The notes below the pieces were generated by a model that was not told where the DNA came from, ran no database searches, and worked only from the letters and a program-made list of their open reading frames with translations. This document shows positions 36,404 to 48,665 of a DNA stretch of 64,000 nucleotides, one piece after another; the first letter of the stretch is position 1; each line of letters begins with the position of its first letter. This DNA is from Pachypanchax playfairii (Eukaryota > Chordata > Actinopteri > Cyprinodontiformes > Aplocheilidae). The translations under genes and the position numbers were made by a program. The DNA is taken from NCBI GenBank assembly GCA_006937955.1, contig SSNP01000091.1, positions 327,671 to 391,670 of the forward strand, read 5' to 3'.

Positions 36404-38397
36404 AATCTAAATTTGCTTGATAAACACAATAAAGGACTCAGATTGAATCACACATTTATCATCAAAATACAGATGAATCTGATGACCTTTGACCTACAAC
36501 CAGAGTTGTTTAATGGGGGTCTTATTGTTTGCCAGTGATGGGGTGGTTTGGAAAATAGGGTGAAACCATTATCACAAAGTTACAACAAGCTCTACAGAAA
36601 ATCAGAAATGCATGTAAATATGTTTAAGGATATCTGTGTGGGATGCAGACAGAACAGTATATATCAGACATGATTAAATATCAAGTGTTAAAGTGCACCT
36701 GAAATGTGATTTTTATGGTATTTTACAATCAATATTACATTTGTAACTTCTTGACACTTTTCCAAATAAATCAGGAGGCTCGGATTTCCAGTAATAAAGT
36801 CTCTAATATGCAGATTTAGGGAGTCTTGCTGCACATATTCGAGGAAGGTGCATTTACCAGAAATGATGAAACAGGACGATAGTGATTTACTATGACGTTA
36901 AACCAGATGAAGAATCTGAGGTTTCTGAGTGTTTGTCTATTTCTGAAGGAGAAATGGACTCAAGAGAAGAGATGATGTTAACAGAACCAGTTCTGATGCT
37001 GTTTGAGCTGAAATCGGTTCGACAGATTTCAAATTCTGCTGATCAAACACAGTCAGTCTCAGTGTCATGGTGGATGTACAAGAGAATGCCAAGAGTGTGC
37101 ACAGCAGCAATCAAAGCAAAAGGTGACTACTTTGAAGAACCTAGAATACCGACATATTTTCAGTTGTTTCACACTTTTTTGTTAAGTATACTGTATAATT
37201 CCATATGTGTTAATTCATAGTTTTGATACCTTCAGTGTGAATCTACAATTTTCATAGTTATGAAAATAAAGAAAACTCTTTGAATGAGAAGGTGTATCCA
37301 AACTTTTGGTCTGTACTGTATAAACAGTCAGATCAGAGCAGAAGAAGGAGAGAAAAAAGAGACTAAAATCCATCAGAAATGTGTCCTGGAGTTACTGATG
37401 TCTGATCCTGACGTGAGCGACTCGATGGAACTGAGTTCATGTTCATGACTCGTCCTCATGACAGAAAGATCCTGTTGACCTGCAGCTCATTTCAAACTCC
37501 AACCCACAGAGTCAGAACATCATCAAGTCTTTTATTTCTGTGTGAGTGATGTCATCATTCTCTGGGTCTGATTTAGAGAAATACATTAATGAAGCAGTGT
37601 TGCTACAACCAGCTGATATACAGAGTATCACAATTTTATCAATGAAAACACAAGCTCACTAATGCTTTTAATGTCCATGTAAGATGGAAACAAAGAGCTG
37701 CTTCCTGTTTCATCACTTCCTGTTTCACACTGAAGATGATAAAAACATTCAGATTTACTTTATAAGAGTCAAACGACACAAATTTGTTTTATTGAGACCT
37801 GAGTGGGTCACAAACACTTTAAGATTGTGCTGTTGGTCTATAAAAATGACTCCAGTCTCTGTGTTACAGACTGAAATGGACAAAGTGCTGCTGGAACTTA
37901 GAAGATCACAACTCACATGAACTTACTGGGCAGGTAACGGACACACTAAATATCATCTGGACAGTATCTACCTAATCCATGACAGGAAGAAGAAAATGAT
38001 CAAATAATATATTTTGGTTTGGTCATACAATAAAATACAGGAAACAGGTATAGAACATTTACTGATCCATTTTCTCCAATATTTTAACAGAAACTCTCTG
38101 ATTTTATTTTGTAAAACAAAATAAGAGGTTTAGATACAAAGGAAGGTCTTAAGCATGTAGAAAAAGATACTCAGATTACATTAAGAGATGTACCACTGCA
38201 TCTAGTATATTATCAGATAACAATGTGCATTTATTGTTCCAGATTACTATGTTATGGTAAATAAAAGGGTTCGTGATAATTTGACAGCTTATAAAGGAGA
38301 ATTATTAGCCATATTACCATCTTTACGTTGAATAGAAGATAAAAGGAAAATGGTCAGAGTGAAGGAACAGAAAAACACAGGTAGAAAGGATGGAAAA
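36404..38397. other. Intergenic between ppp1r10 promoter and the duplication
   Basis: Holds the dispersed repeat at 36885-37320; the remainder is AT-rich with no recognised gene. Confidence 0.45.
36885..37320 (+). mobile_element. Tc1-like nonautonomous DNA transposon remnant
   Basis: Contains TGCCAAGAGTGTGCACAGCA, GGTGACTACTTTGAAGAACC, TCAGTTGTTTCACACTTTTT, TTTGATACCTTCAGTGTGAA and ends AAACTTTTGGTCTGTACTGT followed by AT/TA. This order matches a very common vertebrate repeat whose terminus begins CAGTACAGACCAAAAGTTTG on the other strand. The Tc1-like class is inferred from the CAGT terminus and TA flank. Confidence 0.6.
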
Positions 38398-38646
38398 ATA
38401 AGGAAAAGTAATAGAAATAGAAAGGGAGGATGATATGATAATGAATAAACAGGAAACGGTGCTGTGATTATTGTTGAAATGATTGAACATATTCTTAGCA
38501 TGTAGCAAATATAATCAAGAAATGGAAGCACACAGAGTTGAAGCAAACAAAACTGCGATAAGAATTAAACATATTTAAGTTCATATTTAATTCAAAATAT
38601 AGTTGTTTATTTACAGGGATTTACAACATGTCATAATGATCTGGAT

Positions 38647-38660
38647 CCAGCAGGTGGCGG
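38647..38660 (+). promoter_or_regulatory. CTCF-like motif upstream of mrps18b (unit 1)
   Basis: CCAGCAGGTGGCGG, 77 bases before the mrps18b start codon; the same site recurs at 48576-48589 in unit 2. Confidence 0.4.
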
Positions 38661-38736
38661 TAAATTACCATAAAGCTGTTTGTCTACTGCCATTAAAATA
38701 AAAGAAGAAGAAGACAATCTCGCTTGTGTTTTCAAA

Positions 38737-40313
38737 ATGGCTGCTTCCGTGCGGGTCATTAGCAAGGTGTTTTCTCGTGTTTTACCTGTAGTATCTCACA
38801 GGATTCATCAGTATCAGGTGAGATATTATTCAGCCAGATGTTTGGCAGGCAGAACTCTGCACAGAGGGATCTGATGGTGGTTTTTCATTCTGTGTACAGA
38901 AGCTGCCTTTAAAGACGTGTCCGGTACCGGTTCTGTTCGGACATCCGAACCGGTTTTACTGTAGTGCAACAGCTGAGGCGGAAGCTCTGTCCCGGTACAA
39001 AGAAAAACCCTGGGATTACCTGGAGAGCGAAGGTACTCAGATGGAAAGATTATTGACGTCATCACACCATCTGTGAGTCTGTAATGTTCCGGTTCTGTTT
39101 CATTCACAGAGTATAAGGACCGATACGGAAGCCATCCGGTTTGGGTCAGCTACAGACGGAACCATAAAGGAGGGATCCCGCCACAGAAAACACGCAGCAC
39201 CTGCATTGTAACACCTGATTTATTACACCTGTACCTGGTTCTGTCCACCAGGTTTGGATCGAACTAACCAGAACTCTGTTTCTGTAGAGAGGAGACAAGA
39301 TCTGTGGGAACCCGTGTCCAGTGTGTCGAGATCCGAACCTTATCATCCACCATCAGGTAGACTGAACACAACAACCAGAATGCAGGTCAACATGTCCATC
39401 ACCTGACTCACCTGTCCGAGTCACCTGACTCACCTGTCCGAGTCACCTGACTCACCTGTCCAAGTCACCTCTCTAAAGTTAAATGATGTTGACATGTAAA
39501 TAAACACTCACTGTTTGATGTTGTTCAGGTGTGTTCAGGTGTTACTGAACACTGACACTCTCAGGTACTTCACCCATTTTAATTAGACGACCTGACACTC
39601 TGTCTCTCACACACTCGTCTTGAATCGTGGTCTCAAACCTGATCGGTTCTGGACTTAGTGCTTTTACATTGTTAATCTCCAACCTGCTGTGGAGCTGGTT
39701 TCCAGTTGCCATGGTAACAGACTTGTCACAGAGGGCAGGACTGAGCAGGACATCCAACAGCTTTTACAGGATGCTGTAGCTTTAAGAGCTGATGATGATG
39801 ATGATGAAGAAGAAGCTGGATAAAAGCAGCTGTTTGTTGTGTTGCAGAATGTGAAGCTGCTGCAGCAGTTCATCAGTCCACAGACTGGGAAACTGTACGA
39901 TCCCACTCGAACAGGTGAGTCAGCTGTTCATGCATCAGATCACCTGTATGATCACTGAGCTGCTCACTTCCTGGTGTCTCCTCAGGTGTTTGCATGAAGC
40001 AGCAGAAGAACCTGAACAAGGCCATCAACACAGCAAGAGACCACGGTAAACCACCAGGTGTCCCTGAACCTGGAGAGTGATGAAGAGTGAATAACTAACA
40101 CCTCGTCTCGTTTCAGGGTTTCTTCCTTTTCAGATTCCACACGTGGAGTTTTCAGGTGAAACCTACTCAAATACCCATGATGCAGTTGGGTCTACACCTC
40201 CTCCACCGTGTGTGGTTTCAGGTGAAGCGTGGTACAGCTGGTATGGTGACATCACACCTGATCAAAGCGAAGTGGCGAAAGTCAAGAAGATGTACAAGAA
40301 CTATTTAAAATGA
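38737..40313 (+). CDS. mrps18b: Mitochondrial ribosomal protein bS18m (mS40), unit 1 copy
   Basis: Seven coding exons: 38737-38817, 38900-39032, 39110-39207, 39288-39356, 39848-39914, 39986-40045, 40117-40313; 705 bases, 234 residues (human 258). It is a component of the mitochondrial small ribosomal subunit. Residues 1-27 (MAASVRVISKVFSRVLPVVS...) form a mitochondrial presequence. The conserved core reads KPWDYLESEEYKDRYGSHPV, RRNHKGGIPPQKTRSTCI, a cysteine cluster CGNPCPVC, QFISPQTGKLYDPTRTGVC and ARDHGFLPFQIPHVEF. The C terminus is shorter than in mammals, which carry a longer tail. Start chosen at the first ATG of exon 1, in an AAAATGGCTGC context. Intron 4 contains a 22-base tandem (CACCTGACTCACCTGTCC...) of about three copies. 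The gene faces abcf1 tail to tail. Confidence 0.95.
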
Positions 40314-40335
40314 AGCTGTTTATGTGTAACTGTCA

Positions 40336-40374
40336 AATAAAAGAGACGAATGAAACGTTTGAGAATCTTTTATT
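40336..40374. terminator. Overlapping polyadenylation signals of mrps18b and abcf1 fragment (unit 1)
   Basis: AATAAA for mrps18b on the plus strand (40336-40341) and AATAAA on the minus strand for abcf1 (40369-40374) lie 27 bases apart, facing each other. With cleavage 10-30 bases beyond each signal, the two 3' ends overlap. The same pair is at 50265-50270 and 50298-50303. Confidence 0.75.
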
Positions 40375-40425
40375 AGCCAGATGTTATTTAGAGACAGACG
40401 TGTGATCCCACGTCGCATGTCGGGT

Positions 40426-43400
40426 TCAGGGGTTAACCCTGTTAACCACCGTCTCGCCCAGCGCCTCCAGCACTTCCCGTTTGTAGTCGTCGAAGTCTCC
40501 GTCGATCTGGTTGACGGTGTAGTCCTCCACCACCCACAGCTGGCACTGCGTCTCCGTGATGAGCCGCGCGTCGTGACTCACGATGATCACAGCTGGGAAC
40601 AGGGTGACAGTTAGTGACTGTGTTTACCTTCGTTACTTCCTGCTTCACGCCGTCTAGATGTTTCGTTTCAAAATGATACAGAAAACAGGCGGTGAGTTTT
40701 CATTCCAGCTGTTTGGTCTGAAACTCAACCGAGTGTGGACTGGACTTTAACCAGAACTCAACACATTTTTCATTTTCTATCAAAAATAGACACAAAGTAA
40801 CTCGCGTGTTTCAGCGAGCCGCTGCGTCTGTTTCCTGACTGATCGATGACCATCAGGTTTAAAGTAACAACGTGCAGAATAACAGTCTGCTGGTCCAGAG
40901 TTCTGGTCCAGACTGGTTTTCATGTGGTTTCTGAACCAGACGTCATGCCTGAAGCATCTCTGCCAAACGCTCCGTCCAATCAGAAACAGCTGTGAGCAGA
41001 ACGAGTCTCACCTCCTTTATATTCATTGATGGCTTCTGATAAGGCATCGATCGATTCAATGTCCAGATTGTTGGTGGGTTCATCCTGAAAAAACACAAGA
41101 TCAATAATTAAACAGGTAATTCTAGTGACGGGAAAAGAGGCGGAGCTTCTTACCAAGATGAGAACATCTGGCTGACGACAGGCCAGCTCAGCAAACACCA
41201 CTCTGGCTTTCTGTCCACCTGTCAGAAACATCACAGGTAACATCAAACACCTGTCGTCAAACAGAAACAGGTCAGCGGTTCAGTTCTCACCGGAGAGTTT
41301 GGAGATCTGGATGGTGTGAGCGTGACTCTCCAGACCAAACCGTCCCAGACACTTCCTGCCATCCTGGTAGGGAAGGTTGAAGTTCCTCATCAGGTACTCG
41401 GTGGCCGTCTCCTCCATGTTCAGCTGATCAGCATACTGCTGATTGAAGAAGCCCACTTTCTGTCAGAACACAACACGGCCCGGTGTTAACAAGCAGAACC
41501 AGAACACACACCTGTCCAACAGGTGAACCTGCCTACATGTGAAGCAGTGAAACATGATGATGATGATGCAGTTAGGAGGCTAAAGGACTAAAGACAGCTG
41601 GTCTGTCTGAGGACAGTTTCTACAGACCGTCTCAGATTGTTTAGAAGATGTTTACAAGAAGGAATCTACCTGATCAGAAAAGATGAAACGGGTTAAAACC
41701 GAATCAGAACCAGTTTGATTCTAAATCCAAACCCGGTTATAATGGAGAGTTTTGATAATCCTGAAGCGTCCGATGGAATCACCTCCAGAACTGGACGACC
41801 CAGATGTGTGGATGGTGATACCACCATGAACCATGTGATGTGTGCAGATGTTCCAGTCTGTCCAGATGTTCTTGTACTGTGGTTAAATATTGAGGACACT
41901 CAGTCCCAGCTGAGACTCATATGTCCATGTCTCGGATGTTTTTATGCTGAAAATAGCAGCAGATCAGTTCTGAATGTTTACTGGACTAAAATCTGTTTAT
42001 TTCAAAGTGTAAAACTTGTTCCACATCCAGATGTTCTGATGTCTGACTGAGAGGATTCACTGTGTTTTCACAAGGTTGGCTGGAACATCTGGCAGGTCTC
42101 CAAACAAATACCATCCTGCAGTCGTCCATGTTACATATAAATAAATGTGTTGTGATAATGAAGGTTGAGAATGTCCATGTGGAAAGAACTGGACATCAGG
42201 ACCGAACCTCAGGACCGAACATCAGGACCGAACACCAGGGACGAACATCAGGACCGAACACCAGGACCGAACATCAGGGACGAACATCAGGGACGAACAT
42301 CAGGACCGAACATCAGGACCGAACACCAGGGACGAACATCAGGACCGAACACCAGGACCGAACATCAGGACCGAACATCGGGACCGAACATCAGGACCGA
42401 ACATCGGGACCGAACATCAGGACCAAACATCGGGACCGAACATCAGGACCGAACGTCGGGACCGAACAACAGGACCGAACATCAGGACCGAACCTCAGGG
42501 ACGAACCTCAGGGACGAACCTCAGGGACGAACCTCAGGGACGAACCTCAGGGACGAACATCAGGACCGAACACCAGGACCGAACATCAGGGACAAACATC
42601 AAGACCGAACCTCAGGGACGAACCTCAGGGACGAACATCAGGACCGAACATCAGGACCGAACATCAGGGACGAACATCAGGACGAACCTCAGGGACGAAC
42701 ATCAGGACCGAACATCAGGACCGAACACCAGGACCGAACATCAGGACGAACATCAGGACCGAACATCAGGACCGAACTACTGAACATCGGGACCGAACAT
42801 CAGGACCGAACATCAGGGACGAACATCAGGACCGAACCTCAGGGCCGAACATCAGGACCGAACATCAGGACCAAACATCGGGACCGAACATCAGGACCAA
42901 ACATCGGGACCGAACATCAGGACCGAACGTCAGGGACGAACATCAGGACCGAACATCAGGACCGAACCTCAGGGACGAACATCAGGACCGAACATCAGGA
43001 CCGAACATCAGGGACAAACATCAAGACCGAACCTCAGGGACGAACCTCAGGGCCGAACATCAGGACCGAACATCAGGACCGAAGCTCAGGGACGAACATC
43101 AGGACCGAACATCAGGACCGAACATCAGGACCAAACATCAGGACCGAACATCAGGACCGAACACCAGGGACGAACATCAGGACCGAACACCAGGACCGAA
43201 CATCAGGACCGAACATCGGGACCGAACATCAGGACCGAACATCAGGACCGAACGACTGGACATCAGGACCGAACATCAGGACCGAACATCAGGACCGAAC
43301 ATCAGGACCGAACATCGGGACCGAACATCAGGACCGAACATCAGGACCGAACGACTGGACATCAGGACCGAACACCAGGACCGAACATCAGGGACGAACA

Positions 43401-46400
43401 TCAGGACCGAACATCAGGACCGAACATCAGGACCGAACCTCAGGGGCGAACATCAGGACCGAACATCAGGACCGAACATCATGACCGAACATCAGGACCG
43501 AACAACAGAACCGAACATCAGGACCGAACATCAGGGACGAACATCAGGACCGAACATCAGGGACGAACAACAGGGCCGAACATCAGGACCGAACATCAGG
43601 ACCAAACATCGGGACCGAACATCAGGACCAAACATCGGGACCGAACATCAGGACCGAACGTCGGGACCGCACGACTGGACATCAGGACCGAACATCAGGA
43701 CCGAACATCAGGACCGAACCTCAGGTCCGAACCACAGGACCGAACATCAGGACCGAACATCAGGACCGAACATCAGGACCGAACATCAGGACCAAACATC
43801 GGGACCGAACATCAGGACCGAACGTCGGGACCGAACAACAGGACCGAACATCAGGACCGAACCTCAGGGACGAACATCAGGGACGAACATCAGGACCGAA
43901 CATCAGGACCGAACATCAGGACCGAACAACAGAACCGAACATCAGGACCGAACATCAGGCACGAACAACAGGGACGAACATCAGGACCGAACATCAGGAC
44001 CGAACAACAGAACCGAACATCAGGACCGAACATCAGGGACGAACATCAGGACCGAACATCAGGGACGAACATCAGGGCCGAACCTCGGGACCGAACATCG
44101 GGACCGAACATCGGGACCGAACATCAGGACCGAACTACTGAACATCAGGACCGAACATCAGGGACGAACATCAGGGACGAACATCAGGACCGAACATCAG
44201 GACCGAACATCAGGGACGAACATCAGGACCGAACATCAGGGCCGAACCTCAGGACCGAACATCAGGACCGAACATCAGGACCGAACCTCAGGACCGAACA
44301 TCAGGACCGAACATCAGGACATACATCAGGGACGAACATCAGGACCGAACAACTGAACATCAGGACCGAACACCAGGACCGAACATCAGGACCGAACATC
44401 TGGACCGAACATCAGGACCGCACATCAGGACCGAACATCAGGACATCAGGACCGAACATCAGGACCGAACACCAGGACCGAACATTAGGGACGAACATCA
44501 GGACCGAACATCAGGACCGAACATCAGGACCGAACCTCAGGGACGAACCTCAGGGACGAACCTCAGGGACGAACATCAGGACCGAACACCAGGACCGAAC
44601 ATCAGGGCCAAACATCAGGACCGAACATCAGGACCGAACAACAGAACCGAACATCAGGGCCGAACATCAGGACCGAACAACAGGGACGAACATCAGGACC
44701 GAACATCAGGACCGAACATCAGGACCGAACACCAGGACCGAACATTAGGGACGAACATCAGGACCGAACAACAGGGACGAACATCAGGACCGAACAACAG
44801 AACCGAACATCAGGACCGAACATCAGGACCGAACATCAGGGACGAACATCAGGACCGAACATCAGGACCGAACAACAGAACCGAACATCAGGACCGAACA
44901 TCAGGGACGAACATCAGGGACGAACATCAGGACCGAACATCAGGACCGAACCTCAGGGACGAACATCAGGGACGAACATCAGGACCGAACATCAGGACCG
45001 AACAACAGAACCGAACATCAGGACCGAACATCAGGGACGAACATCAGGACCGAACAACAGAACCGAACATCAGGACCGAACATCAGGGACGAACATCAGG
45101 ACCGAACATCAGGACCGAACATCAGGGACGAACATCAGGACCGAACATCAGGACCGAACAACAGAACCGAACATCAGGACCGAACCTCAGGACCGAACAT
45201 CAGGACCGAACCTCGGGACCGAACATCAGGACCGAACATCAGGACCGAACGACTGAACATCGGGACCGAACATCAGGACCGAACATCAGGGACGAACATC
45301 AGGACCGAACAACAGGAACGAACATCAGGACCGAACAACAGAACCGAACATCAGGACCGAACATCAGGACCGAACATCAGGGACGAACATCAGGGCCGAA
45401 CATCAGGACCGAACACCAGGACCGAACATCAGGGACGAACATCAGGACCGAACATCAGGACCGAACATCAGGGACGAACATCAGGACCGAACATCAGGAC
45501 CGAACAACAGGACCGAACATCAGGGCCGAACAACAGGACCGAACATCAGGACCGAACAACAGGGACGAACATCAGGACCGAACAACAGGGACGAACATCA
45601 GGACCGAACAACAGAACCGAACATCAGGACCGAACATCAGGGACGAACATCAGGACCGAACATCAGGACCGAACAACAGGGACGAACATCAGGACCGAAC
45701 ATCAGGACCGAACACCAGGACCGAACATCAGGGACGAACATCAGGACCGAACATCAGGACCGAACATCAGGACCGAACATCAGGACCGAACATCAGGACC
45801 GAACAACAGAACCGAACATCAGGACCGAACATCAGGACCGAACAACAGGGACGAACATCAGGACCGAACATCAGGACCGAACACCAGGACCGAACATCAG
45901 GACCGAACATCAGGGACGAACATCAGGACCGAACATCAGGGACGAACATCACGACCGAACAACAGAACCGAACATCAGGACCGAACATCAGGACGGAACA
46001 CCAGGACCGAACATTAGGGACGAACATCAGGACCGAACATCAGGACCGAACATCAGGACCGAACCTCAGGGACGAACATCAGGACCAAACATCAGGACCG
46101 AACATCAGGACCGAACAACAGGACCGAACATCAGGACCGAACATCAGGACCGAACATCAGGGACGAACATCAGGACCGAACATCAGGACCGAACGACTGA
46201 ACATCGGGACCGAACCTCAGGACCGAACATCAGGACCGAACATCAGGACCGAACATCAGGACTGAACATCAGGACCGAACATCAGGACCGAACATCAGGA
46301 CCGAACACCAGGACCGAACATCAGGACCGAACAACAGGGACGAACATCAGGACCGAACAACAGGACCGAACATCAGGACCGAACATCAGGACCGAACATC

Positions 46401-48326
46401 AGGACCGAACCTCAGGGACGAACATCAGGACCGAACATCAGGACCAAACATCAGGGACGAACATCAGGACCGAACAACTGAACATCAGGACCGAACATCA
46501 GGACCGAACATCAGGACCGAACATCAGGACCGAACCTCAGGGACGAACATCAGGACCGAACATCAGGACCGAACATCAGGACCGAACCTCAGGGACGAAC
46601 ATCAGGACCAAACATCAGGACCGAACATCAGGACCGAACATCAGGACCGAACAACTGAACATCAGGACCGAACATCAGGACCGAACATCAGGACCGAACC
46701 TCAGGACCGAACATCAGGACCGAACATCAGGACCGAACATCAGGACCGAACATCAGGACCGAACATCAGGACCGAACCTCAGGACCGAACATCAGGACCG
46801 AACATCAGGACCGAACATCAGGACCGAACATCAGGACCGAACCTCGGGACCGAACATCGGGACCGAACATCAGGACCAAACATCGGGACCGAACATCAGG
46901 ACCAAACATCGGGACCGAACATCAGGACCGAACGTCGGGACCGAACAACAGGACCGAACATCAGGACCGAACCTCAGGGACGAACCTCAGGGACGAACCT
47001 CAGGGACGAACCTCAGGGACGAACCTCAGGGACGAACATCAGGACCGAACACCAGGACCGAACATCAGGGACGAACATCAAGACCGAACATCAGGACCGA
47101 ACATCAGGACCGAACATCAGGACCGAACATCAGGACCGAACATCAGGACCGAACCTCAGGGACGAACATCAGGACCGAACATCAGGACCGAACATCAGGA
47201 CCGAACATCAGGACCGAACATCAGGGACGAACATCAGGACCGAACATCAGGACCGAACAACAGGGACGAACATCAGGACCGAACATCAGGACCGAACATC
47301 AGGACCGAACATCAGGACCGAACATCAGGACCGAACATCAGGACCGAACGACTGGACATCAGGACCGAACATCAGGACCGAACATCAGGACCGAACATCA
47401 GGACCGAACATCGGGACCGAACATCAGGACCGAACATCAGGACCGAACGACTGGACATCAGGACCGAACACCAGGACCGAACATCAGGGACGAACAGCAG
47501 GACCGAACACCAGGACCGAACATCAGGGACAAACATCAGGACCGAACATCAGGACCGAACATCAGGACCGAACATCAGGACCGAACACCAGGACCGAACA
47601 TCAGGACCGAACATCAGGGACGAACATCAGGACCGAACATCAGGACCGAACATCAGGACCGAACATCAGGACTGAACATCAGGACCGAACATCAGGACCG
47701 AACTACCGAACATCAGGACCGAACAACAGAACCGTGCTGCAGCAGGTTAACTACAGAAACACCTTGTGAGAGAGTTTAAACGGGCTCCTGATCACGTTAC
47801 TCACCAGGCGGTGGTTCCTCCTCATCTCACCTTTAGTCTGAAAACACAAGCTTCCAGTTAAAAACAGCTCAGTATCAGTTTCAAGTCAAACAGTTTTTGA
47901 GTGGTTCAGGTCTTACTGGATTCAGCTTCCCCGTCAGCAGCAGCAGCAGAGTACTCTTCCCAACACCGTTGGGTCCAACAATACAAACTACAGGAAGGAA
48001 GAGGAGAACTAAAGAACACAACTTCACAGTCCAACACAGTCTTCTACAGAACCCACGTTCTACCTAAAGCTTGACAGGAACCTTCTGTATGTCTCTAACA
48101 ACACACAGACCCACAGATCAGGATGTGTACTCACTCCTGGAATCCATGTCAATCCCAAAGTCCACGTTTTTGAAAAGAGGCTTCTGACCTTCGTAACCAA
48201 AGTCAACACCTGGAGACAGAAGAAGACTGTTGATGTTTTCACTCTAAAACGAGACCACATGGCAACCAGAGACAGTCCACCTGTGGAGACCTTGAGGAAG
48301 CCAGTGGAGCATCATCTTACTGTGCA
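40426..48326 (-). pseudogene. abcf1: abcf1 3' fragment (unit 1), second ABC domain only
   Basis: Exons 48135-48209, 47917-47987, 47805-47837, 41291-41459, 41154-41218, 41012-41084 and 40426-40592 match those of the complete gene, all in frame with intact splice sites. Upstream, the copy stops six bases inside the preceding exon: only TGCACA of that exon and its donor GTAAG (48316-48326) remain. All exons for the N-terminal region and first ABC domain are missing. It retains Walker A GPNGVGKST, signature LSGGQKARVVFAE and Walker B LILDEPTNNLD. No promoter of its own is known, so I call it a truncated copy. A methionine (IDMDSRICIVGPNG) eight residues before Walker A could start a stand-alone domain if the region is transcribed. 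Confidence 0.85.
42189..47733 (+). repeat. 13-bp minisatellite (VNTR) in abcf1 intron, unit 1, about 5.5 kb
   Basis: Unit AACATCAGGACCG, about 425 copies with common variants (AACCTCAGGGACG, AACACCAGG, AACAACAG, AACATCGGG) and short register breaks (ACGACTGGACATC, AACTACTGAACATC). The unit has no stop codon in one strand and 13 is not a multiple of three, so each frame repeats a 13-residue pattern (TSGPNIRTEHQDR); the 764- and 439-codon frames are artefacts. It lies in the intron 41460-47804. Confidence 0.98.
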
Positions 48327-48575
48327 ATAAGGAAAAGTAATAGAAATAGAAAGGGAGGATGATATGATAATGAATAAACAGGAAACGGTGCTGTGATTAT
48401 TGTTGAAATGATTGAACATATTCTTAGCATGTAGCAAATATAATCAAGAAATGGAAGCACACAGAGTTGAAGCAAACAAAACTGCGATAAGAATTAAACA
48501 TATTTAAGTTCATATTTAATTCAAAATATAGTTGTTTATTTACAGGGATTTACAACATGTCATAATGATCTGGAT

Positions 48576-48589
48576 CCAGCAGGTGGCGG
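48576..48589 (+). promoter_or_regulatory. CTCF-like motif upstream of mrps18b (unit 2)
   Basis: Duplicate of 38647-38660. Confidence 0.4.
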
Positions 48590-48665
48590 TAAATTACCAT
48601 AAAGCTGTTTGTCTACTGCCATTAAAATAAAAGAAGAAGAAGACAATCTCGCTTGTGTTTTCAAA

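Larger units (their letters stand above)
38398..48326 (+). repeat. Tandem duplication, unit 1 (9929 bp)
   Basis: Unit 1 begins at ATAAGGAAAAGTAATAG (38398) and ends TTACTGTGCA (48326), where the sequence jumps back to ATAAGGAAAAGTAATAG, the start of unit 2. One shared A at the join is the only microhomology. It contains mrps18b, the 3' half of abcf1 and a 5.5 kb VNTR. Differences from unit 2 that I noticed outside the VNTR: 41535 A versus 51464 G, 42170 A versus 52099 T, and a one-base indel near 48053/61483. Confidence 0.95.

Noticed and set aside
40426..48326. Unit 1 abcf1 as a complete second gene
   Set aside because: All exons before the one broken at 48321-48326 are missing, and upstream on the minus strand lies unit 2 mrps18b, not abcf1 exons.
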